A stretch of DNA of 64,000 nt from Hydrogenophaga sp. (GTDB lineage Bacteria > Pseudomonadota > Gammaproteobacteria > Burkholderiales > Burkholderiaceae_C): positions 122,489 to 186,488 of the forward strand of contig NZ_JAUCZF010000007.1 in NCBI RefSeq assembly GCF_030373245.1, in the 5' to 3' direction. The number at the start of each line of letters is the position of its first letter. Positions within the stretch are counted from its first letter, which is position 1. Below are positions 23,866-32,456 of this stretch, piece by piece. The notes below the pieces were generated by a model. That model was not told the DNA's origin. It saw only the letters and a list, made by a program, of their open reading frames with translations, and ran no database searches. The position numbers and the translations under genes were made by a program.

Positions 23866-24617
23866 GCGCCGTACAGCCCCGGCTGCGCATGTTTGCCGGC
23901 CCCAACGGGTCGGGCAAGAGCACGCTCAAGGATGAACTGGACGCCGCATGGCTGGGCGTCTACGTCAACGCCGATGACATCGAGGCCGACATCCGCGCTC
24001 ACGGGTTCGTGTCGCTGGCGCCCTATGGCATCGCCACCATCCAAGACGAGCTGCTGGCCTTTTTTGCCGGCTCCACTTTTCTGCAGCAGCAAGGCTTGAT
24101 GGCTGAAGCGCAAAAAATCCGGCTGGTGGAAGGGCGGGTGGTGTTCGACGGCGTGGCGGTGAACTCGTACTTCGCCTCGGTGCTGGTGGACTTCATTCGC
24201 CATGACCTGTTGCGCCGCAAAGAGTCGTTCACCTTCGAGACGGTGATGTCGGCGCGCGCCAAGGTGGACTTTTTTTGCCGCGCCCGCGAGCAGGGCTTCA
24301 AAACCTACCTGTATTACGTGGCCACTGAAGACCCGGAGATCAATATTTCACGGGTGGCCCACCGGGTCTCGATGGGCAAACACGATGTCCCCCGGGACAA
24401 GATCATCGAGCGCTACCACCGGTCGCTGGCGCTGCTGGCCGACGCCGTGACCTGTGCCGACCGGGCGTACGTGTTTGACAACTCCGACAGCGACCGCGTC
24501 TGGGTGGCCGAGGTGACCGATGGCGTTGACCTGGAACTGAAAACCGACCTGGTTCCGTATTGGGTCAAGACGGCGCTGCTAGACAAGTTGGTGGACGACG
24601 GGGCTGAGGCCGGATAG
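23862..24617 (+). CDS. Zeta-toxin-like P-loop kinase
   Basis: A 251-residue protein of the zeta toxin/AAA_33 group: P-loop MFAGPNGSGKST (residues 10-21) followed by YVNADDIEADIR, the zeta-type segment that places an aspartate at the substrate sugar. Zeta toxins phosphorylate UDP-N-acetylglucosamine and block cell-wall synthesis; chromosomal relatives without a known antitoxin also exist. A later LYYVATEDPEINISRVAHRV segment matches the lid/arginine region of this group. It is translationally coupled to the 82-residue gene upstream. Confidence 0.8.
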   Translation: MSAVQPRLRMFAGPNGSGKSTLKDELDAAWLGVYVNADDIEADIRAHGFVSLAPYGIATIQDELLAFFAGSTFLQQQGLMAEAQKIRLVEGRVVFDGVAVNSYFASVLVDFIRHDLLRRKESFTFETVMSARAKVDFFCRAREQGFKTYLYYVATEDPEINISRVAHRVSMGKHDVPRDKIIERYHRSLALLADAVTCADRAYVFDNSDSDRVWVAEVTDGVDLELKTDLVPYWVKTALLDKLVDDGAEAG

Positions 24618-24689
24618 GTCGTCTTCAGCGCACCAGGGGCTTGCGCAACCCGCGCAGATGCATTTAGACGCATCCGCCCGGCGCCTTGT

Positions 24690-24908
24690 CTACCGGCACT
24701 CCACTCCGTCCGCATCCAGCGCCGGCGGGCGCATCAGGTCGGCGTCAATGCCCATCACCGCGCTGGCGCGTTCCACCGCCTGCCACAGGGGCGCGGGCAT
24801 TTGCAGGATGGCGTCGGGCGAGTCGGCGTGGGCGATCCAGGCGCTGATTTGCTGGTGCTGATCGGTGGTGAGCAATTCCAGGCTCAGCATCTCGTCGATG
24901 GTTTTCAT
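24690..24908 (-). CDS. Small hypothetical protein
   Basis: A 72-residue acidic, helical protein (MKTIDEMLSLELLTTDQHQQ at the start). I recognise no family. It stands alone on the minus strand, with codon positions typical of this genome and no overlapping stronger gene. No membrane segment or signal peptide is visible, and the ribosome-binding site is weak. Confidence 0.5.
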   Translation of the reverse strand: MKTIDEMLSLELLTTDQHQQISAWIAHADSPDAILQMPAPLWQAVERASAVMGIDADLMRPPALDADGVECR

Positions 24909-25242
24909 GGGCTCGTCGGGTCAAGGCGTGTGGGCGGCGGCCGTGCCTGGTGCAGGTCCGCGGGCGGTGATGGACCTGAGCTTACGGCAAGCGCCAGCGT
25001 CCGCTGGGTTGCGCCATGCAAACCCTGTGCCCGGCTCACCGCGGCGCGGCTGAGGTTGGGCCTACCGCTGCCCCGTCAGGGTGTGGGGCAGGCGGAGCGG
25101 GCTGCGGGGGTGCTGCGCCGTGCCTGCGTGCCGAAGGGGCGCCGAGATACCGGTTGTTTCATTTCGTCGCCGTTGCGCGCGGCGGCTCACGTAGAGTGTC
25201 GGCAGCGTCCAGCCCGGCGCGCACGGCCAAGCGGTTCCAGCC
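24909..25242. other. Intergenic stretch with no recognised gene
   Basis: 334 bases between the small minus-strand gene and the dehydrogenase gene. I see nothing coding in it and no terminator with a T-tract. Confidence 0.4.
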
Positions 25243-26808
25243 ATGACACCCCAAGCTCACCCCACCGATCCCACCACTGCGCTCACCGTCGACACGCGAA
25301 GGCCCTGGCTGGCGCTCTTGACCCTGACGGTGGCGGCGGCGGGCTGCGGCGGTTCCGATGCGCCGCCGGCCGACACCACGGGCGCCGCGCCAGCGACCAC
25401 TGCGCAGGCGCGAGGCCAGGCGCTGTTTGCGGCCACGGGGGTGAACTGCATCCAGTGCCACACCGACGCGGCGTCGCTTCGGCGCGATGCGCCCGATGCC
25501 GGCGCGCTGGCCGACCGCATTGCTGCGGCGGTGGGCGCCAACACGGGCCGCATGGGCGAGGCGCAGTTCGGCTATGCCAGCCTGTCGCGCGCCGATCTGC
25601 TCGACCTGTCGGCCTACCTGGTGTCGCGCTCGCCCGTGGCTTCCCCACCGCCCGCACCGCCGCCGCCGGCCCCACCACCGCCTGCGCCCGCGCCCACGGC
25701 GGCCGTGCAGTGCACCTCAACCGGTTCGACGGCGGTGCGCACCGAGCGCTTCACCAGCGGGCTGAACGGCCCGTGGGCGATGGCCTTCCTGCCGGACAAC
25801 CGGGTGCTGGTGACGCAGAAGAGCGGCGGCATGGTGCTGGTGAGTGCCGACGGCGCCACGCGCACGCCGCTGGCCTGGGGCACGCCCGCGCCGCAAATTC
25901 GCGACGGCGGGCAGGGCGGCTTGCTCGACGTGGCGCTCGACCCCGACTTCGCCACCACGCCCTGGGTCTATTTCACCTACCAGGAGCCCGGGCCAAACAG
26001 CACCTCGGGCACGGCTGTGGCACGGGCCCGGCTGCAAGGCAGCGCGCTGGTTGACTTCCAGCGTCTGTACCAGCAGACGCCCAAGGTCGGCCAGGACGGT
26101 GTGCACTTCGGTTCGCGGCTGGCGTTCCGCAACGACAAGACCCTGTTTGTGTCGCTCGGTGACCGCGGCCAGGACAACCCGTCTGCCCCCACGCGCAACT
26201 TCGCGCAAAACCCGGCCACCTCGCTGGGCAAGGTGATCCGCATCCAGCGCGATGGCGCCATTCCGGTAGACAACCCGTTCCAGGGCGTGCCGGGCACGCT
26301 GCCGGAAATCTGGAGCCTGGGGCACCGCAACCCGCAAGGCCTCACCTTCGACGCCGGCACCGGCCAGCTCTGGAACACCGAACACGGACCGCAGGGCGGT
26401 GACGAGCTCAACCGCGTGCTGCCGGGCGCCAATTACGCCTGGCCACTGCGCAGTTACGGCTGCCCCTACGGCGCGCCGCAGGGCACGGCCTGCCGGGTGG
26501 GCGGCGGCACGCACCTGCCGCTCAACGGCACCACCTTCAACGAGCCGGTGACGTTCTGGGCGCCCACGTCGATGGCGCCGTCCAACGTGATCGTCTACCG
26601 GGGCTCGGGCTTCCCGGAATGGAACGGCCAGCTGATCATGGGTGCCCTGGCTGGTTCGCAGCTGTGGCGCGTGGCGCTCAGCGGCAACGCGCTGGCGTCG
26701 TGCCAGTCGCTGCCCATGGGCCAGCGCATTCGCGACGTGCGCCAGGGCCCCGACGGCTGGATCTGGGTGCTGACCGACAGCGGCGAGATCCGTCGCGTGC
26801 TGCGCTGA
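25243..26808 (+). CDS. Lipoprotein with cytochrome c and PQQ-type sugar (sorbosone/glucose) dehydrogenase domains
   Basis: A 521-residue exported protein. The signal ends in a lipobox (TVAAAGC, C35), so it is probably lipid-anchored. A small cytochrome c domain with CIQCH (C69, C72, H73) is joined by a proline/alanine linker to a six-bladed soluble-type PQQ glucose/sorbosone dehydrogenase domain (GLNGPWAMAFLPDNRVLVT; GGQGGLLDVALDPDF; SLGHRNPQGLTFD; NTEHGPQGGDELN). It would oxidise an aldose or related sugar in the periplasm and pass electrons to its own haem. The fused haem removes the need for a separate acceptor. It converges with the regulator at 26814. Confidence 0.87.
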   Translation: MTPQAHPTDPTTALTVDTRRPWLALLTLTVAAAGCGGSDAPPADTTGAAPATTAQARGQALFAATGVNCIQCHTDAASLRRDAPDAGALADRIAAAVGANTGRMGEAQFGYASLSRADLLDLSAYLVSRSPVASPPPAPPPPAPPPPAPAPTAAVQCTSTGSTAVRTERFTSGLNGPWAMAFLPDNRVLVTQKSGGMVLVSADGATRTPLAWGTPAPQIRDGGQGGLLDVALDPDFATTPWVYFTYQEPGPNSTSGTAVARARLQGSALVDFQRLYQQTPKVGQDGVHFGSRLAFRNDKTLFVSLGDRGQDNPSAPTRNFAQNPATSLGKVIRIQRDGAIPVDNPFQGVPGTLPEIWSLGHRNPQGLTFDAGTGQLWNTEHGPQGGDELNRVLPGANYAWPLRSYGCPYGAPQGTACRVGGGTHLPLNGTTFNEPVTFWAPTSMAPSNVIVYRGSGFPEWNGQLIMGALAGSQLWRVALSGNALASCQSLPMGQRIRDVRQGPDGWIWVLTDSGEIRRVLR

Positions 26809-26813
26809 ACCGC

Positions 26814-28448
26814 TCAGCGCAGCCCCGCCTTGCGCAGGCGGTAGCTGAACTGGCGCAGCGTGAGCCCCAGGCTTTGCGCGGCGCGGGTCTGGCTGCCCTG
26901 GTGGCGCAGCAGCGCGTCTTGCAGGGCTTGCGGGCTGTGTGAGCCGGCACTCTGGTATTCGCGGACGTTGCTGGTGGACGAAGGCAAGGGCATGAGCGTG
27001 GGCGGGGCGGCGCTGTTCGAGGGCATCGGCGCCAGGGCTTCGGGCATGAAGCGCTCCAGCGCTTCGGCGCTCACCAGCGGGTGGTCGGCCAGCAGCACCA
27101 GGCGCTCGACCAGATTGCCCAGCTCGCGGATGTTGCCGGGCCAGTCGTGCGCTTCCAGCCGCGCCAGGGCATCGGGCGCGAGGTACACATTGCGCTGGTG
27201 CGCCTGGTTGGCGCGGCTCACGAAATGCAGGGCCAGGGCGCGCACGTCTTCGCGCCGCTCGCGCAGGCTGGGCAGGCGGATCGGGATCACGTTGAGGCGG
27301 TAATACAGGTCTTGCCGGAAGCGCCCGGCCTGCACCTCGCGGCCCAGCTCGCGGTTGGTGGCAGCGACCAGGCGCACGTCGGCCTGGATTTCTCGCGTGC
27401 CGCCCAGGCGCACCAGCGTGCCTTCCTGCAGCGTGCGCAGCAGCTTGGCCTGCAGTGGCAGCGGCAGCTCGCCGATTTCGTCGAGAAACAGCGTGCCGCC
27501 GTCGGCCTGCTCGAACCAGCCGGCGCGCGCGGCGGTTGCGCCCGTGAACGCCCCGCGCTCGTGGCCAAACAGCTCGCTTTCGAACAGGGTTTCAGGAATG
27601 GCCGAGCAGTTGACCTTGATGAACGGGCGGTCGCGCCGGCCGCTGGCCAGGTGCACCGCGCGGGCGAACAGTTCCTTGCCGGTGCCCGACTCACCGAGCA
27701 GCAACACCGTGGCCTGCGACTGCGACACGCGCTCCAGCTCGCCCAGTGCCTGCAGCAGCGGCGGCGATGTGCCGATCAGGCCGTAGCGCGCGGTGCGTGT
27801 GTCCAGCGCGCGCGCCAGGGCTTCGTTGCGGGCTTCGAGCTGGCGCGTCTGCTCGGCCACCAGCTGCTCAAGCTGCAGCAATTGCCCGGCGAGCGTGGCG
27901 AGGATGCGCAGCACGGCCAGGTCGTCGTTCAGATGCCGCTGGCGGCTGCGGATGCGGTGGCAGCCGAGCACGCCCACGGTGGCGCCATTGACGGCGACCG
28001 GCAGGGCGATGAAGGCCACGGTCTCCGGCGGCAGCTGGGCGCGCTGCACGGTGCGAAACAGAAACAGCGGCTCGGCGTCCACGTCTTGCACGATGGCGGG
28101 CAGGCCGCTGGCCAGCACGCGCCCGGTGATGCCTTCGCCCCAGGCGAAGGCGCCGCGCGCCACTTCTTCGGCGCTGAGGCCGTAGGCGTGGCGCACCGAA
28201 GCTGTGCGCGCGCTGGCTCCCGGCGCCGCGTCGTCCACCAGCACCAGGCGCCCGCGGTTCAGGCCGAGCAGCTCGCTCATCAGGTGCAGCATCTCGCGAA
28301 ACACCAGGCCGGGCGCCAGGCTGCGCCCCACCAGCTTCATGACCTCGCGCATCAGCAGCAGCTCCTGGGCGCGCCAGTCGGTGCCGGGTGGCGGGGCGGC
28401 TTCAGCGGGTGATGGGGTCAGAGGCATGGCGCCAGTGCAAGCAAACAT
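26814..28448 (-). CDS. GAF-domain sigma-54-dependent transcriptional activator
   Basis: A 544-residue bacterial enhancer-binding protein: GAF sensor (about residues 35-190), coiled linker, AAA+ domain with Walker [10 protein letters not shown] and the sigma-54-contacting GAFTGA loop intact, Walker [12 protein letters not shown], and a C-terminal Fis-type helix-turn-helix ([22 protein letters not shown]). The layout is like NifA/FhlA; the ligand is unknown. It is the only sigma-54 activator in the window, so it is a candidate for the promoters at 5536 and 7222, though 20 kb away. Translation may begin at 28448 or at the ATG at 28427. It is divergent from metH. Confidence 0.87.
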   Translation of the reverse strand: MFACTGAMPLTPSPAEAAPPPGTDWRAQELLLMREVMKLVGRSLAPGLVFREMLHLMSELLGLNRGRLVLVDDAAPGASARTASVRHAYGLSAEEVARGAFAWGEGITGRVLASGLPAIVQDVDAEPLFLFRTVQRAQLPPETVAFIALPVAVNGATVGVLGCHRIRSRQRHLNDDLAVLRILATLAGQLLQLEQLVAEQTRQLEARNEALARALDTRTARYGLIGTSPPLLQALGELERVSQSQATVLLLGESGTGKELFARAVHLASGRRDRPFIKVNCSAIPETLFESELFGHERGAFTGATAARAGWFEQADGGTLFLDEIGELPLPLQAKLLRTLQEGTLVRLGGTREIQADVRLVAATNRELGREVQAGRFRQDLYYRLNVIPIRLPSLRERREDVRALALHFVSRANQAHQRNVYLAPDALARLEAHDWPGNIRELGNLVERLVLLADHPLVSAEALERFMPEALAPMPSNSAAPPTLMPLPSSTSNVREYQSAGSHSPQALQDALLRHQGSQTRAAQSLGLTLRQFSYRLRKAGLR

Positions 28449-28503
28449 TGCACCAAGCCGGGGCTTGCGGCTGGCGAGCCAGAAGCCGCCACCCGTCCCC
28501 CGC

Positions 28504-28509
28504 TAAAAT
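28504..28509 (+). promoter_or_regulatory. Likely -10 element of the metH promoter
   Basis: TAAAAT lies nine bases before the first paired base of the riboswitch, consistent with transcription starting close to 28516. I see no convincing -35 element. Confidence 0.4.
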
Positions 28510-28517
28510 GGGCGCCT

Positions 28518-28618
28518 CTCAAGGAGCGCTGCAGCGCCGTGACCCTTCACGGCGCCAGGCTTGAGTCACCGGGGCATCCTGGCCCCCGCCGCTGCAACGG
28601 CCACCAACCGCGCTCACC
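28518..28618 (+). ncRNA. S-adenosylhomocysteine (SAH) riboswitch
   Basis: The leader of metH contains the conserved SAH-riboswitch core: AAGGAGCGCTGCAGC, then GCCAGGCTTGAG, then GCTGCAACGGCC and GCGCTCACC. The P1 strands CTCAAG (28518-28523) and CTTGAG (28560-28565) pair exactly, and the 3' GCGCTC can pair with the GGAGCGC of the core as in the known pseudoknot. This class turns genes on when SAH accumulates, which suits a methionine synthase that recycles the homocysteine made from SAH. Confidence 0.85.
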
Positions 28619-28646
28619 AGCCCTGTGTCTGTCCCTGGTGAGCCCC

Positions 28647-31433
28647 ATGCCCGAAGTTCTCTCGTCTGCCCCCGCTGTTCAATCGCCCGTGCCGCCCATG
28701 CTGCTGTCCGGGCTGGAGCCGGTGCGCATCGGCCAGACTTTTCCAGTTGGGGACAGCGCTGAAGGTCAGTCCCCAAGCGCTTCCTTTGTGAACGTCGGCG
28801 AGCGCACCAACGTCACCGGCTCCAAGGCCTTCGCCCGCATGATCCTCAACGGCGAATACGAGCAGGCGCTGGCCGTGGCGCGCCAGCAGGTGGACAACGG
28901 CGCGCAGATCATCGACATCAACATGGACGAGGCCATGCTCGACAGCCAGGCCGCCATGGTGCGGTTCCTGAATCTGATCGCTGGCGAGCCCGACATTGCG
29001 CGCGTGCCGGTCATGGTGGACAGCTCGAAATGGAGCGTGATCGAAGCGGGCCTGCAGTGCATTCAAGGCAAGGGCGTCGTCAACTCGATCAGCATGAAAG
29101 AGGGCGTTGAAGAGTTCAAGCGCCAGGCCAAGCTGGTCAAGCGCTACGGCGCGGCCGCCGTGGTGATGGCGTTTGACGAACAAGGCCAGGCCGACACCTT
29201 CGAGCGCAAGATTGAAATCTGCGAGCGCGCCTACCGCGTGCTGGTCGACGAAGTGGGCTTTCCGCCAGAAGACATCATCTTCGACCCCAACATCTTTGCC
29301 ATCGCCACCGGCATCGAAGAACACAACAACTACGCGGTCGACTTCATCAACGCCACGCGCTGGATCAAGCAGCACCTGCCCGGCGCCAAGGTGAGCGGCG
29401 GTGTTTCGAACGTGTCGTTCAGCTTCCGCGGCAACGACCCGGTGCGCGAAGCCATCCACACCGTGTTTCTGTACCACGCCATCCAGGCCGGCATGGACAT
29501 GGGCATCGTCAATGCGGGCATGGTGGGCGTGTACGACGAGCTGGAGCCCGATCTGCGCGAGCGGGTGGAAGACGTGGTGCTGAACCGCCGACCCGACGCC
29601 GGTGAGCGCCTGGTGGAAGTGGCGGAAAACGCCAAGGGCATGGCGAAGGACGAGAGCAAGAAGAACGAATGGCGTGCGCTGCCGATCCGCGAGCGGCTCA
29701 CCCACGCGCTGGTGCGCGGCATGAACGACTTCATCAGCGAAGACACCGAGGTGATGTGGCGCGAGATCGAGGCCGAGGGCGGCCGCCCGCTCAACGTGAT
29801 CGAAGGCCCGCTGATGGACGGCATGAACGTGGTCGGTGACCTGTTCGGCCAGGGCAAGATGTTTTTGCCGCAGGTGGTGAAGAGCGCGCGGGTGATGAAG
29901 CAGGCGGTGGCCCACCTGCTGCCATACATCGAGGCCGAGAAGCTGGCGCAGCAGGCGGCGGGTGAAGACGTGAAGGCCAAGGGCAAGATCGTGATCGCCA
30001 CCGTGAAGGGCGATGTGCACGACATCGGCAAGAACATCGTCACCGTGGTGCTCCAGTGCAACAACTTCGAGGTGGTGAACATGGGCGTGATGGTGCCGGC
30101 CCACGAGATCCTGGCCAAGGCCAAGGAAGAGGGCGCCGACATCGTGGGCCTCTCAGGCCTGATCACGCCCAGCCTGGAAGAGATGCAGTACGTGGCGGGT
30201 GAGATGGAGAAAGACGCGCACTTCCGAGAAAAGGGCATTCCGCTGTTGATCGGCGGCGCCACCACCAGCCGCGTGCACACCGCGGTGAAGATCGCGCCGC
30301 ACTACAGCGGGCCAGTGGTGTATGTGCCCGATGCCTCGCGCAGTGTGAGCGTGGCGCAAAGCCTGCTGGGCGACAGCCGCGTGCAGACCATCGCCGACCT
30401 CAACGCCGACTACGACAAGGTGCGCACGCAGCACGCCAACAAGAAAGCCGTGACGCTGTGGCCACTGGAGAAGGCGCGCGCCAACAAGGCACCGATCGAC
30501 TGGAGCGGTTACCAGCCGGTGAAGCCCAAGTTCATCGGCAAACGCCAGTTCAAGAATTTCGACCTGGCCGAGATCGCCCGATACATCGACTGGGGTCCGT
30601 TCTTTCAGACCTGGGACCTGGCGGGCCCTTACCCCGCCATCCTTGAAGACGAGGTTGTGGGCGAGCAGGCCAAGAAGGTGTTTGCCGACGCGCAGTCCAT
30701 GTTGAAGAAGATCATCGAAGGCCGCTGGTTGAGCGCCAATGGCGTGATCGGTCTCTACCCGGCCAACACGGTGAATGACGACGACATCGCGCTCTACACC
30801 GACGAGAGCCGCGGCCAGGTCGCGCTGACCTGGCACGGCCTGCGACAGCAGACCGAGAAGCAGGAGATCGACGGCGTGATGCGCCCCAGCCGCTGCCTGG
30901 CCGACTTCGTCGCGCCCCGGGGCGCGGCACAAGACTACGTGGGTCTCTTCGCGGTCACCGCCGGTCTGGGCATCGAGAAAAAAGAACAACAGTTTCTCGA
31001 CGCACACGATGACTACAACGCCATCCTGTTCAAGGCCCTGGCCGATCGCCTGGCCGAGGCGTTTGCCGAGTGCTTGCACCACCGCGTGCGCACCGATCTC
31101 TGGGGCTATGCGGCCGATGAGGCCTTGAGCGCTGAAGACCTGATCAAGGAAAAGTACCAGGGCATCCGCCCCGCGCCGGGCTACCCCGCCTGCCCGGACC
31201 ACTCGGTCAAACGCGCCATGTTTGCGCTGCTGGGCTGCCAGGACGTCGGCATGGGCCTGACCGAAAGCCTGGCGATGACGCCGGCCGCCAGCGTGAGCGG
31301 CTTCTACCTGGGCCATCCCGAGAGCACCTACTTCAACGTGGGCAAAGTGGGCGACGACCAGGCGGCCGATCTGGCGGCGCGCAGCGGCGTGGCCGAGGCC
31401 GAGCTGCGGCGCTGGATGGGGACCGGCCTGTAG
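28647..31433 (+). CDS. metH: Methionine synthase, folate/cobalamin/activation half
   Basis: A 928-residue polypeptide equal to the C-terminal two thirds of cobalamin-dependent methionine synthase. It has a pterin-binding barrel ([16 protein letters not shown] near residue 50), cap and cobalamin domains with the base-off signature GDVHDIGKN (histidine near residue 458), and the SAM-dependent reactivation domain ending in [12 protein letters not shown]. The homocysteine domain is missing; it is the separate protein ending at 240, about 28 kb away. The two must act as a complex. The start at 28647 directly follows the SAH riboswitch (28518-28618), which likely controls it. Confidence 0.93.
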   Translation: MPEVLSSAPAVQSPVPPMLLSGLEPVRIGQTFPVGDSAEGQSPSASFVNVGERTNVTGSKAFARMILNGEYEQALAVARQQVDNGAQIIDINMDEAMLDSQAAMVRFLNLIAGEPDIARVPVMVDSSKWSVIEAGLQCIQGKGVVNSISMKEGVEEFKRQAKLVKRYGAAAVVMAFDEQGQADTFERKIEICERAYRVLVDEVGFPPEDIIFDPNIFAIATGIEEHNNYAVDFINATRWIKQHLPGAKVSGGVSNVSFSFRGNDPVREAIHTVFLYHAIQAGMDMGIVNAGMVGVYDELEPDLRERVEDVVLNRRPDAGERLVEVAENAKGMAKDESKKNEWRALPIRERLTHALVRGMNDFISEDTEVMWREIEAEGGRPLNVIEGPLMDGMNVVGDLFGQGKMFLPQVVKSARVMKQAVAHLLPYIEAEKLAQQAAGEDVKAKGKIVIATVKGDVHDIGKNIVTVVLQCNNFEVVNMGVMVPAHEILAKAKEEGADIVGLSGLITPSLEEMQYVAGEMEKDAHFREKGIPLLIGGATTSRVHTAVKIAPHYSGPVVYVPDASRSVSVAQSLLGDSRVQTIADLNADYDKVRTQHANKKAVTLWPLEKARANKAPIDWSGYQPVKPKFIGKRQFKNFDLAEIARYIDWGPFFQTWDLAGPYPAILEDEVVGEQAKKVFADAQSMLKKIIEGRWLSANGVIGLYPANTVNDDDIALYTDESRGQVALTWHGLRQQTEKQEIDGVMRPSRCLADFVAPRGAAQDYVGLFAVTAGLGIEKKEQQFLDAHDDYNAILFKALADRLAEAFAECLHHRVRTDLWGYAADEALSAEDLIKEKYQGIRPAPGYPACPDHSVKRAMFALLGCQDVGMGLTESLAMTPAASVSGFYLGHPESTYFNVGKVGDDQAADLAARSGVAEAELRRWMGTGL

Positions 31434-31552
31434 GCTGGCGCCGCCGAAATCGACCGCCCATCGCGACCCTCGGGCCGCTGAACCGCGCCAGCGCTCGATG
31501 CCCCGGCAGGCCGTGATAGAACCCGCGCAAGACAGCAATGGGCGGATGAATC

Positions 31553-32407
31553 ATGGCGTTGTGCGATGCGTGCGGGATGGACAACCGGGAGAAAGCGAAG
31601 TTCTGCCGCGGTTGCGCGCGCGCGCTGGTGGCGCCGGCTGAAGCGCCAGCCGCACCGGCGCCACCCCCCGGACCGGTGCAGGTGTGCGCGACCTGCCAGA
31701 CCGCCAATCCCCTGGCGGCAACGGTGTGCAAATCGTGTCGCACATCGCTGGTGCCCGACTGGGTCGCTCCCCCGGCCCCGGTGTCCACGCAGGGTTCGAG
31801 CGGTGGCGCGACCAAAGCCGTGGCCCTGATCGGCCTGGTGTTGCTGGTGGGTGTTGGCGGCTGGTGGGGTTTGCGCGAAGCGGGCTCATCCGTCGCGGCG
31901 CCCACCGAAGCTTCCAGCGCGGTGGCCCATCAGGCAGCCTCGTTGCCCAGCCTGACGCCCACCGTCTCCGTCACCCAGACCACGGCGACCACAGCCACCC
32001 AGCCAACGCTCAGCGAGCGCGAGAACGAACAGCGCGCCCGTGACGAGCGCCGGCGTGTGGCCGCAGAGAAAAAGCGCCAGCAGGCGGAGCGTGAGCAAGT
32101 TGCTGCCGCCGAGCGCGAGCGCCTGGCGCAGGCTCAGGCGCAACAGCTCGCCGAGCGGGCCGCACAGCAAAAAGCCGCTCAGGAAGCCGCAGCCCGGGCC
32201 CAGCTGGCCCTGGCCAGAGCAGCGCCAGCCGCGCCACCACCACCAGCGGTCAAAACCGTGGAGCAGACCTGCGCCAGCAGCAGCAACTTTCTTGCGCGCG
32301 AGGTCTGCCGTTTCCAGACCTGCCGCGACGCCTCGTTCGCTGGCGATCCGGTGTGCGTCCGACACCGGGAAATCGAAGCCGCCAATCGGCGCGCGGCGGC
32401 GAACTGA
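31553..32407 (+). CDS. Zinc-ribbon, single-pass membrane protein of unknown function
   Basis: A 284-residue protein. Two N-terminal zinc ribbons are visible (CDACGMDNREKAKFCRGC and CATCQTANPLAATVCKSC), then a Pro/Ala linker, one membrane helix (AVALIGLVLLVGVGGWWG, about residues 88-105), a Thr/Ala-rich region, a long charged coiled coil (about 155-220) and a short cysteine-containing C-terminal domain (CRFQTCRDASFAGDPVC). The zinc ribbons face the cytoplasm and the coil and Cys tail the periplasm. I do not recognise a defined function. A good terminator follows the stop at once. Confidence 0.7.
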   Translation: MALCDACGMDNREKAKFCRGCARALVAPAEAPAAPAPPPGPVQVCATCQTANPLAATVCKSCRTSLVPDWVAPPAPVSTQGSSGGATKAVALIGLVLLVGVGGWWGLREAGSSVAAPTEASSAVAHQAASLPSLTPTVSVTQTTATTATQPTLSERENEQRARDERRRVAAEKKRQQAEREQVAAAERERLAQAQAQQLAERAAQQKAAQEAAARAQLALARAAPAAPPPPAVKTVEQTCASSSNFLAREVCRFQTCRDASFAGDPVCVRHREIEAANRRAAAN

Positions 32408-32429
32408 GGGGCCCGATCAGGGCCCCTTT
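32408..32429 (+). terminator. Rho-independent terminator
   Basis: A perfect stem GGGGCCC (32408-32414)/GGGCCCC (32420-32426) with loop GATCA, then TTT. It begins directly after the zinc-ribbon gene's stop; the opposing strand also ends a gene nearby (32457), so it may act both ways. Confidence 0.75.
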
Positions 32430-32456
32430 CACACATCGCTTGGGCGTGGCGGCCGA

